A stretch of 64,000 nucleotides of DNA from Seonamhaeicola aphaedonensis (GTDB taxonomy: Bacteria; Bacteroidota; Bacteroidia; Flavobacteriales; Flavobacteriaceae). Below are positions 1 through 8,642 of this stretch, in pieces (the first letter of the stretch is position 1; each line of letters starts with the position of its first letter). The notes under the pieces were generated by a model. That model did not search any database and was not told the origin of the DNA. It saw only the letters and a program-made list of their open reading frames with translations. Both the position numbers and the translations under genes were made by a program. The stretch spans positions 558,001-622,000 of the forward strand of contig NZ_QRDX01000001.1 in assembly GCF_003386195.1 (NCBI RefSeq), read 5' to 3'.

Positions 1-39
1 ATAATATCTTCATCATTAACTAATTTTAATTAACGTATA

Positions 40-1176
40 ATGAAAAAACTACTTTTAGGTTTTCTAGTAATGGTACTTCTAGTTCTTAGTTGTGATAAAG
101 ACATTCAAAACCCTAATCAAGAATTGACTCAAGATTCTATTGATATGAGTGATTTTTATGTTTATACCGATACCAAGACAAACGGTACAGCTAAAGTAGC
201 GCATGGAGAACAATCTTTTTTTAATTGTTTTACCATGGAAAACTTAAATCGTTTACTAAATGAAAATCCTGACCTAGAGAAAAAGATGTATGATATTGAA
301 TACAATACTCGTAAATTTATTTCTGAAAATAATTTAAAACCTGGCAAAGGCAATGGAGGCAATGGCTCTGGAGGCAACGGTGGTTCTGGAGGAGGCAGTG
401 GTGGTTCAGGTACTGATGGAATTACACCCTATACTGTCTTTTCAGGAACTAATACCATTCCAGTAATATTTCATATCATTTATAGTTCAAGTTCAGAAAA
501 TATTCTAGATTCACAATTAAATGACCAGATAGAAGCTTTACAAGAAGATTTTAATGCCAACAATCCAAATAATCAAAATATACCACTTGATTTTCAAGGT
601 ATTGAAGCAAATATTGGCGTAAATTTTAAGTTAGCTGGAGTAGTTAGGGTTCAAAGCAAAAAAAGAAGTTGGAGACCTGATGATTCTATGAAATTTACTT
701 CATCTGGGGGAAGTGATGTTATTGATCCTGAACATTATCTTAATATTTGGGTGGTAAATAGTATGCCTTATATGGGTGGATATATTTTGGGCTATGCACA
801 ATTTCCAGGAGGTAGTTGGTCTACAGACGGCATAGTTCTTGACCATCGCTTTGTAGGCATCACGCAATATTCTACTGGCAGAACTGCAACCCATGAAATT
901 GGTCACTGGATGGATCTTAGACATATATGGGGTGATGGCCCTTGTGGTTATGATGATTATGTAGTTGATACTCCAGAAGCAGATAGCTACAATACAGGTT
1001 GTTATACATATCCAGGCCCAACTAGTTGTAACTCACATGACATGTTTATGAACTTTATGGATTACACCGATGACACTTGCATGAACCTGTTTACAATTGG
1101 TCAAAAAGCAAGAATGGCGGCTACATTTAATGCCGAAAATAGTTTTAGAAAAAACATGGGCATAACAATAAATTAG
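40..1176 (+). CDS. Secreted M43-type zinc metalloprotease (lipoprotein)
   Basis: Predicted extracytoplasmic metzincin protease of the pappalysin/cytophagalysin (M43) type. The N-terminus is a lipoprotein signal with a lipobox ending at Cys18. Residues about 102-124 are a linker made almost only of Gly, Ser and Asn, separating a short N-terminal region from the catalytic domain. The zinc site is HEIGHWMDLRH (His285, Glu286, His289, His295); the usual Gly at position 8 of HExxHxxGxxH is Asp here. A Met-turn segment MNFMDYTDD follows, as in the family. There is no recognisable C-terminal secretion domain of type IX, so surface placement would rely on the lipid anchor. The ATG has no Shine-Dalgarno, as is usual in this phylum. 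The substrate is unknown. The family call is firm. Confidence 0.88.
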   Translation: MKKLLLGFLVMVLLVLSCDKDIQNPNQELTQDSIDMSDFYVYTDTKTNGTAKVAHGEQSFFNCFTMENLNRLLNENPDLEKKMYDIEYNTRKFISENNLKPGKGNGGNGSGGNGGSGGGSGGSGTDGITPYTVFSGTNTIPVIFHIIYSSSSENILDSQLNDQIEALQEDFNANNPNNQNIPLDFQGIEANIGVNFKLAGVVRVQSKKRSWRPDDSMKFTSSGGSDVIDPEHYLNIWVVNSMPYMGGYILGYAQFPGGSWSTDGIVLDHRFVGITQYSTGRTATHEIGHWMDLRHIWGDGPCGYDDYVVDTPEADSYNTGCYTYPGPTSCNSHDMFMNFMDYTDDTCMNLFTIGQKARMAATFNAENSFRKNMGITIN

Positions 1177-1249
1177 TAAAAAACCACATTATAATTTTAA
1201 AGGTGCTTAGGTGTCTTTTTTGTGAATTTAATTTTAAATTAACTTTACT

Positions 1250-2017
1250 ATGAAATGGATATTGATGCTTTTCACTATTATCTCATTAAAAACATGTGAT
1301 AATTCCGGTATACTAAATCAAAATATCATGTTGAATGGCACCTATAACATTATAACTTTAAATGGTAAAGATATTTCAGAATTTGAGCTTACAATCGCTT
1401 TTAACGATTCTACTGAACAGGTTTCAGGGTTCTCAGGCTGCAACCGATTTTTCGGCCCCTATACCATTGATCGTAATACTTTAAAATTGGGACCATTGGC
1501 TTCGACCAAGAGAATGTGTTCTCCTAAATTTAATGATGTAGAAAGTAAAATTTTGGACGCACTATTAAAACTAAACTCCTTTTCAGTTGATGATGATATT
1601 TTAAAACTATTAGGAGATAACAATATCCTAATTCAGGCAATAAAACTAGAAAATGATTCCTTATCAATTTCATTTGAATATACAACTCATTCTAGAGGAA
1701 ATTTTCAAAATATAAAAGTTAACGAAAAGTCCATTTCCGTTCAAAATAAGAGAAATGGCTCCATAATTAAATATACCTGCGATAATGAACAATGGAAAAA
1801 ATTAATGGAGTCTACTAAAACCATTAATATTAAAGCCATCCAAAATTTAGAAGCCCCTTCTCAAAAACGACTCTATGACGGTGCAGCTATGGCTACACTA
1901 AAAATTATTTATGATGGTAAAACTTATATTACCCCAACTTTTGACCACGGTAATCCACATCCAGAAATAGTGAATCTTGTTAAAGAAATCTTATCAACAG
2001 CCCAAAATATTGAATAG
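1250..2017 (+). CDS. META-domain (HslJ-like) lipoprotein
   Basis: The N-terminal half (roughly residues 27-115) matches the META/HslJ fold: NGTYNIITLNG at its start, a FSGCNRFFGPYTID core and a G-P-L-A-S-T-K-R-M-C strand, which is the typical pair of conserved cysteine-containing segments. The first 16 residues are hydrophobic and end at a Cys, so it is probably a lipoprotein, although the lipobox (LKTC) is weak. The C-terminal half (about 130-255) is a separate domain seen next to META domains in flavobacterial proteins and has no known function. META proteins are cell-envelope proteins linked in other bacteria to heat shock or antibiotic tolerance; nothing here shows which applies. It ends 39 bp before the sufE start. 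Confidence 0.75.
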   Translation: MKWILMLFTIISLKTCDNSGILNQNIMLNGTYNIITLNGKDISEFELTIAFNDSTEQVSGFSGCNRFFGPYTIDRNTLKLGPLASTKRMCSPKFNDVESKILDALLKLNSFSVDDDILKLLGDNNILIQAIKLENDSLSISFEYTTHSRGNFQNIKVNEKSISVQNKRNGSIIKYTCDNEQWKKLMESTKTINIKAIQNLEAPSQKRLYDGAAMATLKIIYDGKTYITPTFDHGNPHPEIVNLVKEILSTAQNIE

Positions 2018-2040
2018 CAATTTTAGTTGTTGTATTTTTG
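2010..2040 (+). promoter_or_regulatory. Promoter of sufE (TTG-N20-TAnnTTTG)
   Basis: TTG at 2010-2012 and TATTTTTG at 2033-2040 are separated by 20 bp and match the Bacteroidota sigma-A consensus. Transcription would begin near 2047, about 10 nt before the GTG at 2057. This argues that the upstream ATG at 2027, which lies inside the promoter, is not the start. Confidence 0.6.
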
Positions 2041-2056
2041 CTTAAAATTTGAAACT

Positions 2057-2479
2057 GTGACTATTGAAGAAATTCAAAATGAGATTATAGACGAATTCTC
2101 AATGTTTGACGATTGGGAAGAACGTTATCAATACATGATAGATTTAGGAAAAGAATTACCCTTAATTGATGACCAATACAAAACTGACAGCAATATTATT
2201 AAAGGTTGCCAGAGTAAAGTTTGGGTGCATGCAGAAATGAATGATGATAAATTGCAATTTACTGCCGACAGTGATGCTATCATCACCAAAGGCATTATTG
2301 CTATTTTAATTCGTGCTTTTTCTAATCAGCACCCCAAAGATATTATTGATGCAGACACCAGTTTTATAGACAAAATTGGATTAAAAGAGCATTTATCACC
2401 AACTCGTGCCAATGGTTTAGTCAGTATGGTGAAGCAGTTAAAGATGTACGCTATAGCGTATCAAACACAATTAAATTAG
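2057..2479 (+). CDS. sufE: Cysteine desulfuration protein SufE
   Basis: SufE takes persulfide sulfur from the cysteine desulfurase SufS and passes it to the SufBCD scaffold during Fe-S cluster assembly in the cytoplasm. The protein carries the SufE core: DDWEERYQYMIDLGKELP near the N-terminus, and the acceptor cysteine in KGCQSKVWV. I chose the GTG at 2057 (protein VTIEEIQNE..., 140 aa) rather than the ATG at 2027. The ten extra residues are not SufE-like, and a good promoter -7 box (2033-2040) lies within the longer version. A SufT-family gene follows after a 71-bp gap, so this looks like the end of a suf region whose other genes lie outside the window. Confidence 0.93.
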   Translation: MTIEEIQNEIIDEFSMFDDWEERYQYMIDLGKELPLIDDQYKTDSNIIKGCQSKVWVHAEMNDDKLQFTADSDAIITKGIIAILIRAFSNQHPKDIIDADTSFIDKIGLKEHLSPTRANGLVSMVKQLKMYAIAYQTQLN

Positions 2480-2510
2480 TTGATTTGTTGAAGGGTATAA
2501 TCGTTGAATC

Positions 2511-2542
2511 GATTAAACAAATAAACAGATAAACGATTAAAC
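2511..2542 (+). repeat. Four tandem 8-mers of GATTAAAC type
   Basis: GATTAAAC, AAATAAAC, AGATAAAC and GATTAAAC follow each other without gaps, directly upstream of the sufT start. The preceding GTTGAATC (2503-2510) is a near reverse complement of the first unit, so a short hairpin is possible. Confidence 0.6.
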
Positions 2543-2550
2543 ATCAAAAC

Positions 2551-2877
2551 ATGAGCGAAACAAAAATAGACACAAATGCCCTTGGCGAAAAAATAGTAAA
2601 CGTTTTAAAAACGATATACGATCCTGAAATTCCTGTTGATATTTATGAACTAGGTTTGATATATGATGTTTTTGTAAACGAGGACTACGATGTCAAAATA
2701 TTAATGACACTAACAACTCCCAATTGTCCTGTTGCTGAAACACTACCCCTTGAGGTTGAAGAAAAAGTAAAATCACTTGATGCTGTAAAAAGTGCCGAAG
2801 TTGAAATTACTTTTGATCCGCCTTGGTCTCAAGACTTAATGAGTGAAGAAGCTAAGTTAGAGTTGGGGATGTTATAA
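2551..2877 (+). CDS. sufT: SufT-family Fe-S assembly protein (DUF59)
   Basis: A 108-residue single-domain DUF59/MIP18 protein. The diagnostic parts are IYDPEIPVDIYELGLIYDV near residues 22-40, the TTPNCPVAE segment holding the single conserved cysteine, and the EITFDPPWSQDLMSEEAK end. Proteins of this family help to mature Fe-S proteins; SufT in other bacteria supports assembly under high Fe-S demand. Its position just after sufE fits this. The protein is of ordinary length for the family and the ATG start is supported by the immediate family-like N-terminus. It is followed 11 bp later by a cupin gene, so the two are probably co-transcribed. Confidence 0.9.
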   Translation: MSETKIDTNALGEKIVNVLKTIYDPEIPVDIYELGLIYDVFVNEDYDVKILMTLTTPNCPVAETLPLEVEEKVKSLDAVKSAEVEITFDPPWSQDLMSEEAKLELGML

Positions 2878-2887
2878 TACTTAATTA

Positions 2888-3223
2888 ATGGTAGAGGTTG
2901 TTAAACAAAATGAAAATATAGAAACTTTAAGTTCTTCACTTCACAGAAAGGTTATCCATTTAAAGGAACTTATGGTTACTGTAATTGAGTTTTCTAATGG
3001 ACCAATGAAAGAACCAGATTTACCACATAACCATCCACATGAACAAATTACTTACGTAGCTAGTGGCTCTTTAAAATTTTTTATTGAAGACCGAGAATAT
3101 ACCTTAAATGAAGGTGATGTTATTAAAATAGCTTCAAACTTAAATCATTCTGTTCAGACACTCACAGAGAAAGTGAAGCTTATTGATAGTTTTTCCCCAA
3201 TAAGAAAAGATTTTTTAAAATAG
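2888..3223 (+). CDS. Cupin-domain protein
   Basis: A small, single-domain cupin of 111 residues, probably cytoplasmic. Cupin motif 1 is visible as LPHNHPHEQITYVASGSLKF (His-x-His and Glu metal ligands), and motif 2 as GDVIKIASNLNHSVQT, which gives the third histidine. The metal site therefore looks intact. Cupins of this size bind small molecules or act as simple dioxygenases or isomerases; the sequence does not tell which. It is tightly packed between the sufT-like gene (11 bp upstream) and the DUF2480 gene (3 bp downstream), so it is likely part of the same operon. Confidence 0.8.
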   Translation: MVEVVKQNENIETLSSSLHRKVIHLKELMVTVIEFSNGPMKEPDLPHNHPHEQITYVASGSLKFFIEDREYTLNEGDVIKIASNLNHSVQTLTEKVKLIDSFSPIRKDFLK

Positions 3224-3225
3224 AA

Positions 3226-3732
3226 ATGGCAGACGAAATAGTAAATCGCGTAGCGAATAGCAAGTTAGTCACTTTAGACCTTGAAGACTTTTACCCTAAA
3301 GGCAAGCGCATTCTTTTTGATATTAAAGACTGGCTTTTTGAAGGTTTTGTTTTGCGTGAAAAAGATTTTAGGAAACAAGCCAAAACTTTTGACTGGGTTC
3401 AATATCAAGATTCTTATATAGCCTTAACTTGTAGTACAGATGCTATCATTCCCGGATGGGCTTTTATGCTTTTAAGTATTTACTTAGAACCATATGCTAA
3501 AAAAGTTGTTGTTGGAAATTTGGAAACATTAGAAACTTCAATTTATCAAGATATCATTAATGATATAGATATTAATGAATACAAGGATAAGCCCATTATT
3601 ATTAAAGGTTGTTCAAACAAACCTGTGCCTCAAAATGCTTATATTATGCTTACAAATAAGCTAAAACCTGTTGTAAAATCCATTATGTACGGCGAAGCTT
3701 GTTCGTCGGTACCACTTTACAAAAACAAATAA
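3226..3732 (+). CDS. DUF2480 family protein
   Basis: A 168-residue soluble protein of the Bacteroidota family DUF2480. I recognise it from the N-terminal stretch EIVNRVANSKLVTLDLEDFYP and from the end ending in IMYGEACSSVPLYK. There is no signal peptide or membrane segment. The function of the family is not known. Conserved cysteines (GCSNKPVP and GEACSSVPL) would suit metal or Fe-S binding, and its position after sufE, sufT and a cupin makes an accessory role in Fe-S handling a reasonable guess only. The start lies 3 bp after the cupin stop, which indicates translation from the same message. Confidence 0.82.
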   Translation: MADEIVNRVANSKLVTLDLEDFYPKGKRILFDIKDWLFEGFVLREKDFRKQAKTFDWVQYQDSYIALTCSTDAIIPGWAFMLLSIYLEPYAKKVVVGNLETLETSIYQDIINDIDINEYKDKPIIIKGCSNKPVPQNAYIMLTNKLKPVVKSIMYGEACSSVPLYKNK

Positions 3733-3803
3733 TTTAATGTAACTTTATTATAGAAAAGGGTCAAAAACCAATATTTACAAAACCTAATTAATCAAATATT
3801 AAA

Positions 3804-4742
3804 ATGAAAAAAGTACTACTAGTATGCTTTCTGTTTATTGGAATTTTAACAATAAACGCTCAAACAAAAGAAGAATTACAAACTAAAAAAGCCGAAAAAC
3901 AAGCAGAAGCTGATGCGGCTCTTAAAGAAGTAAAGGCTTTACAAAGTCAAATAGATGCACTCCCAGGATGGAAAATAGGGGCTTTTGGTACCATTGGAGG
4001 AAGTTTATCTAACTTCAATAATTGGTATGCACAAGGCTCGCCAAATAATAGTTCAGGAAATATTGGGTTTACTGTTAACGCATTTGCTAATTTGATTCAG
4101 GAAAAATTTTTTTGGAGAAATGCTGTAACCTCAAATCTTAATTGGGTGAAATTGGATGACAAAGACAATCCTAATGATGACGACAGCTTCAAACCTACTA
4201 CAGATGTGTTCAATATATCATCACTTTATGGAAGAAAATTGAATGAGAAATTTGCTATTTCAGGAATGGGTGAATACAGAACTACTTTATTAGATAACTT
4301 TAATGACCCTGGTTATTTAGATTTGGGTGTAGGAGGAACATGGACTCCCACAAAAAACTTAGTGGTTGTTATTCATCCTTTAAACTATAACTTTGTTTTT
4401 AGCAGTGGTGATACAGTTTTTGAATCATCTATGGGAGCTAAAATTGTAGCTGACTATACTAGAGAAATTGGAGCTATTAACTTTAAATCAAACCTTTCCA
4501 CATTCCAAAGTTATAAAAGTAGTAATTACTCTAACTGGACATGGACTAACTCATTCAGTTATAAACTATGGAAAGTAATTGGTATTGGTTTTGATTTTGG
4601 TTTGAGAAGCAATAAACAGGAAGCTGTAAATTACATTCAAAATTTAGATCCAACCGATGGTGGTGATCCCAACGCCACATTTGATAATGTAGACAACGAT
4701 TTACAAACCTATTGGACAATAGGTTTAAGCTACAAATTCTAG
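3804..4742 (+). CDS. DUF3078 outer-membrane protein
   Basis: Secreted protein with a cleavable signal peptide (residues 1-19, ending in INA-QT). Residues 20-52 form a charged alpha-helical segment rich in Lys, Glu and Ala, likely a short coiled coil. The rest alternates aromatic and polar residues, as expected for an outer-membrane beta-barrel, and ends in an aromatic residue (LSYKF), which is typical of barrel proteins. It matches DUF3078, a family of unknown function. The gene is 71 bp after DUF2480 and is closed by a strong intrinsic terminator. The barrel topology is an inference from sequence pattern. Confidence 0.8.
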   Translation: MKKVLLVCFLFIGILTINAQTKEELQTKKAEKQAEADAALKEVKALQSQIDALPGWKIGAFGTIGGSLSNFNNWYAQGSPNNSSGNIGFTVNAFANLIQEKFFWRNAVTSNLNWVKLDDKDNPNDDDSFKPTTDVFNISSLYGRKLNEKFAISGMGEYRTTLLDNFNDPGYLDLGVGGTWTPTKNLVVVIHPLNYNFVFSSGDTVFESSMGAKIVADYTREIGAINFKSNLSTFQSYKSSNYSNWTWTNSFSYKLWKVIGIGFDFGLRSNKQEAVNYIQNLDPTDGGDPNATFDNVDNDLQTYWTIGLSYKF

Positions 4743-4756
4743 GCTAAAACGTTTAT

Positions 4757-4794
4757 AAAAAAAGGGGCTTATTTTGAAATAAGCCCCTTTTTTA
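4757..4794. terminator. Bidirectional intrinsic terminator
   Basis: A perfect 10-bp GC-containing stem (GGGGCTTATT at 4764-4773 and its complement at 4778-4787) with a 4-nt loop is flanked by an A-tract and a T-tract. It lies between the convergent DUF3078 and hflX genes and can serve both. Confidence 0.92.
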
Positions 4795-4806
4795 ATTACT
4801 CCATTA

Positions 4807-6021
4807 CTACATATCCTCATAATTATAATCAGGATACAAGAAATGATTGTAAGGAAAGCGTGTGATATGAATTTCTCTGACTTCATCATACACCCGTTTT
4901 TTAAAATCTTCTAAATTACTTTTATTGACAGCAGAAATAAATAAGGCATTGTTGCCAATTTTACTCATCCAAGTGTTTTTCCATTCCTCTAAACTATAAT
5001 TAGCTTTGGTTCTTTCAGCATCTATATCGTCCTCATCAAGTGGTTCAGATTTGTAAGCATCAATTTTATTAAACACCATAATAGTTGGCTTATCACTACT
5101 ATCAATCTCTCCCAAAATTTTGTTCACAGAATCTATGTGCTCTTCAAAATTAGGATGAGAAATATCTACCACGTGCAATAACAAATCAGCTTCTCTAACT
5201 TCATCCAATGTACTTTTAAAACTATCAACCAATTGAGTTGGTAATTTCCTAATAAATCCAACTGTGTCACTTAGCAAAAATGGCAAGTTTTGTATAACTA
5301 CCTTTCTAACAGTAGTATCTAGAGTTGCAAAAAGCTTATTTTCAGCAAACACTTCACTTTTACTAATCACATTCATTAAAGTAGATTTGCCAACATTGGT
5401 GTATCCTACAAGTGCTACCCGAACCATTTTACCACGATTTCCTCGCTGCACCGCCATTTGTTTATCAATGGTTTTAATTTTAGCCTTTAACAAGGCTATT
5501 TTATCACGTACAATACGCCTATCTGTTTCAATTTCTGTTTCACCGGGACCACGCATTCCAATTCCACCTTTTTGGCGTTCAAGATGTGTCCACATACCTC
5601 TAAGCCGTGGTAGCAGATATTCACATTGTGCCAGCTCAACTTGTGTTCTAGCATAACTCGTTTGGGCACGTTGGGCAAAAATATCAAGGATTAAGTTAGT
5701 TCTATCTAAAACCTTTACGTTTAATATTTTACTGATATTCCGTTCTTGAGCAGCCGATAACTCATCATCAAAAATGGCAGTACCCACTTCATTCTCTTCA
5801 ATAAACTGACGCACATCTTCCATTTTTCCAGATCCTATAAAAGTTTTTGGATTGGGCATGTCCATTTTTTGGGTAAAACGGGCCAATACATCCCCACCAG
5901 CTGTATAAGTTAAAAACTCCAACTCGTCTAAATATTCTTTAGATTGCGCCTCGTCTTGATCTTTAGTTATAATACCTATTAAAACCGCCTTCTCTAAAGC
6001 TATGTCCTTCTTCTCTATCAT
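4807..6021 (-). CDS. hflX: GTPase HflX
   Basis: Ribosome-associated GTPase that in other bacteria splits stalled or heat-damaged 70S ribosomes. The N-terminal HflX domain contains the conserved GGIGMRGPGETEIETDRR segment (residues 152-169), which faces the ribosome. It is followed by a helical region and the G domain: P-loop GYTNVGKST at 206-214, DTVGF at 252-256 and NKID at 318-321. The length of 404 residues is usual. The gene is monocistronic: it ends at a bidirectional terminator, and a TAACTTTG -7 box lies 17 bp upstream of the ATG. All GTPase motifs are intact. Confidence 0.96.
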   Translation of the reverse strand: MIEKKDIALEKAVLIGIITKDQDEAQSKEYLDELEFLTYTAGGDVLARFTQKMDMPNPKTFIGSGKMEDVRQFIEENEVGTAIFDDELSAAQERNISKILNVKVLDRTNLILDIFAQRAQTSYARTQVELAQCEYLLPRLRGMWTHLERQKGGIGMRGPGETEIETDRRIVRDKIALLKAKIKTIDKQMAVQRGNRGKMVRVALVGYTNVGKSTLMNVISKSEVFAENKLFATLDTTVRKVVIQNLPFLLSDTVGFIRKLPTQLVDSFKSTLDEVREADLLLHVVDISHPNFEEHIDSVNKILGEIDSSDKPTIMVFNKIDAYKSEPLDEDDIDAERTKANYSLEEWKNTWMSKIGNNALFISAVNKSNLEDFKKRVYDEVREIHITRFPYNHFLYPDYNYEDM

Positions 6022-6037
6022 AAATGTAAATAATGTA

Positions 6038-6045
6038 CAAAGTTA
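6038..6045 (-). promoter_or_regulatory. -7 box of hflX (TAACTTTG)
   Basis: On the minus strand TAACTTTG fits TAnnTTTG and stands 16 bp from the hflX start codon. No clear -33 TTG is present at the proper spacing. Confidence 0.45.
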
Positions 6046-6097
6046 CGTAATTACAACTACTTATAATTTTATATTTTAGAGGTCAACTTTTTAGAAT

Positions 6098-7066
6098 ATG
6101 AGCGATTTGTTTGGTGACATTCCCTTGAAAAAAAATATGCAAACCATTGCCTTTTATAACGTAGAAAACCTATTTGATATTTATAAAGACCAACATACCA
6201 ATGATAATGATTTTATACCTACTTCAGCTAAAAAATGGACCGATAAACGTTATGAAAATAAACTTAGAAAATTAGGATTTGCTATATCAAATATTGGAAG
6301 AAAAGAAACAGGAAAACACCCTGCTATTGTTGGCTTAGCCGAAGTTGAAAACGCCAAGGTTATTCAAGACCTTTTAAACTCAAAACACTTGAATGAATAC
6401 GATTATGATTATGTACATTACGAATCACCTGACGAACGTGGTATTGATGTTGCCTTAATGTATGACAAAACTGCTTTTAAAGTCTCTCATTCTGAATCAT
6501 ACATGGTATTATTAACAAATGACAATGGTGCTACAGACTATACCCGAGATATCCTGTTAGTTTCTGGTAATCTAGATGGTGAACCTATGCATATCATTGT
6601 TAACCATTGGTCTTCTAGACGAGAGGGCACCCAAGAAAGTGAAAGTAAACGATTGGCTTCCTCAGAAAAAGTTGGACATATTATTACTTTATTAAGAACC
6701 CAAAACAACAACTCTAAAATAGTTATCATTGGCGATTTTAATGATGAACCACACAACAATAGTATTATAAGATTGATTGAAAATCATGGGTTATATAATC
6801 CTTTTGAAACAATGCGTTCTTATAATAGAGGAACGGTTTCTAGATATAGGCGGTGGAGTTTATTTGATCAAATTTTCTTTACCACCAACTTTTTTAAAAG
6901 CTCTAAAGATGAATTTGAATACTATAATGCTAATATTTTTGATGAAGATTTCTTAAAGCAATTTAGAGGTAAGTTTAAAGGCGCTCCTTTTAGAACCTAT
7001 GTTGGTAAAAAATATAAAGGTGGTTATAGTGACCACTTTCCAGTATATGCTGTTTTTAAGAAATAA
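6098..7066 (+). CDS. Endonuclease/exonuclease/phosphatase family protein (no signal peptide)
   Basis: A metal-dependent phosphodiesterase of the EEP (DNase I-like) superfamily. Motifs in order: AFYNVENLFD (Asn21, Glu23), GLAEVEN (Glu82), the GIDVALMYD strand, VNHWSSRREG (His170), GDFNDEP (Asp213, Asn215) and the C-terminal YSDHFPVY (Asp312, His313). All catalytic positions of the fold are present. There is no signal peptide, so the enzyme is predicted to be cytoplasmic, unlike its paralogue at 11586-12641, which is secreted. It converges on the DUF5689 gene with a shared hairpin between them. Substrate may be DNA, RNA or another phosphodiester; the sequence does not decide. Confidence 0.88.
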   Translation: MSDLFGDIPLKKNMQTIAFYNVENLFDIYKDQHTNDNDFIPTSAKKWTDKRYENKLRKLGFAISNIGRKETGKHPAIVGLAEVENAKVIQDLLNSKHLNEYDYDYVHYESPDERGIDVALMYDKTAFKVSHSESYMVLLTNDNGATDYTRDILLVSGNLDGEPMHIIVNHWSSRREGTQESESKRLASSEKVGHIITLLRTQNNNSKIVIIGDFNDEPHNNSIIRLIENHGLYNPFETMRSYNRGTVSRYRRWSLFDQIFFTTNFFKSSKDEFEYYNANIFDEDFLKQFRGKFKGAPFRTYVGKKYKGGYSDHFPVYAVFKK

Positions 7067-7067
7067 A

Positions 7068-7091
7068 AAAGCCTGCAAGTAAGCAGGCTTT
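7068..7091 (-). terminator. Intrinsic terminator between EEP and DUF5689 genes
   Basis: AAAGCCTGC at 7068-7076 pairs with GCAGGCTTT at 7083-7091 around a 6-nt loop. The T-tract is best on the minus strand, so it mainly ends the DUF5689 transcript; it may also slow transcription from the plus-strand EEP gene. Confidence 0.85.
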
Positions 7092-7108
7092 CCCAAATTA
7101 TATCCTTT

Positions 7109-8584
7109 CTAATAATCTATGCTAATTTCATCCAGTTCATAGGTGCCATCAAAATCTGCTTCACCACTACCAGTATATTTAAAAGCAATATACATGGTTC
7201 CCGATGCACAAGATAAATCTACAATTCCAGAATCGAACCACGCCCCAAAGAAATCACTATCCTGGGTAATATAACCATCTGTTAAAATACCCCAAGTTGC
7301 TGTAGCAATACCTTCCGTAGTTCCATCCCAATCGTTTGAGAAAAGTAATTCCATGTCACTACCATCAGAAAAGCTATTTGATGTTTTATAAACCAAGGTT
7401 TCATTATCTTGGGCATCCAAATTAATAGCCGGAGAAATTAACCAAGCAACACTAGAAGCATCTCCTGATCGAAAAGAACCAACTCTAGCCGAAACTCCTA
7501 AAGACGAATTTGTACCACCGGAAAAATAGGCTTCCCAACCTTCTGTTCCAGACTCAATATAGTTTGTCCAACCATTACCAGAAATAAGCGAACCAATAGA
7601 TTGTGATTCAAAATCATCAGCAAATAAATTATTTGTTCCTTGTGTTGATGCTAATCCACAACTTAGTTCTATAGGATCACAACGTTCAGAACTGTCAAAG
7701 GTTATATCTGCTCTACTATTTATAAGTAGAACACTAAAATCATCTCTGAAATCCCGACTAAATATTCCTTTAATAGATCCTCTTAATTGAGGCACAGCGA
7801 GAGATTTAAAGTCAGCAAAAGTACTTGTTTGTAAAATTAAAGTACTATTATCTGAGCAACTCTCCAAAGTTCTAAATCCATCAAACTCATCACTTACATC
7901 TCCAGCAAAGGTTTTATCTAATTCATTTCTGTTAATTTGCACATCATCCAATTGAATAAATGTATTCTCGTCTAATTCTGATAAGTTAGAAATTGTTGTA
8001 ATCTTTGGAAGTATTTCTGCTACTTCAGGACTTCTCATTATAAAATCTTTAAATTCATAAGCTTGAATTTGTCCCACTTGAGTTCCATCAGGTTTTCCTA
8101 AGACCAATACTCCGTTAGACTCACCAACAGCTAATCCGTTCAATTTTATAAATACTTTGCGTCCAAACTCATAAGTATTATAAAGACTGCTAACATTAAC
8201 TTCTACCCTAAACCCTAAGCGCGGGTTTTCATCTGGGTTACTATCATCTGCATAATTTTGAATAATTAATTCCTCGAAAAAATTTCCAGCTTTATCACTT
8301 GACACAACGTATCCAGTTATATATAGATCGGCTTCATCGGTTTCAAAAACACCAATATCGCTCCCTCTTTCGTTATCGTCAAGTTCTCCATCTTCATCTG
8401 CATCTACAGCAGAGACATAGCGTTGTACTACTGCTTTAAATGTTGTGATATTATTTTGAGAAACATCGGGTTCATTAGTAGATAAATTAGGGATAACATA
8501 ATCATCATCTTGAACACATGAAGTAATAACTACTACAAATGCAAAAACACCTAAGAGGATTAAAATTTTATTCACTTTATTCAT
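7109..8584 (-). CDS. DUF5689 surface lipoprotein
   Basis: Lipoprotein with a clear lipobox (VITSC, Cys23). The N-terminal two thirds match DUF5689, a family in Bacteroidota envelope proteins with an OB-like beta-rich fold. An acidic segment DADEDGELDDNERG near residues 60-75 looks like a calcium-binding loop. The C-terminal third (about 320-491) resembles the carbohydrate- or protein-binding jelly-roll domain called choice-of-anchor J: FADDFESQ at its start, GWTNYIE, and AWLISPAINL. It lies 58 bp downstream of a TonB-dependent receptor gene on the same strand. A SusC/SusD-like partnership, with this protein as the surface-exposed binding component, is inferred from position. A small 5-bp stem (8605-8624) sits between the two genes. 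Confidence 0.8.
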   Translation of the reverse strand: MNKVNKILILLGVFAFVVVITSCVQDDDYVIPNLSTNEPDVSQNNITTFKAVVQRYVSAVDADEDGELDDNERGSDIGVFETDEADLYITGYVVSSDKAGNFFEELIIQNYADDSNPDENPRLGFRVEVNVSSLYNTYEFGRKVFIKLNGLAVGESNGVLVLGKPDGTQVGQIQAYEFKDFIMRSPEVAEILPKITTISNLSELDENTFIQLDDVQINRNELDKTFAGDVSDEFDGFRTLESCSDNSTLILQTSTFADFKSLAVPQLRGSIKGIFSRDFRDDFSVLLINSRADITFDSSERCDPIELSCGLASTQGTNNLFADDFESQSIGSLISGNGWTNYIESGTEGWEAYFSGGTNSSLGVSARVGSFRSGDASSVAWLISPAINLDAQDNETLVYKTSNSFSDGSDMELLFSNDWDGTTEGIATATWGILTDGYITQDSDFFGAWFDSGIVDLSCASGTMYIAFKYTGSGEADFDGTYELDEISIDY

Positions 8585-8642
8585 AATTAAGTTTTTCTAA
8601 TTTTAGGAGTTCTTTTTATCTCCTTTTATATTAAATATTATT

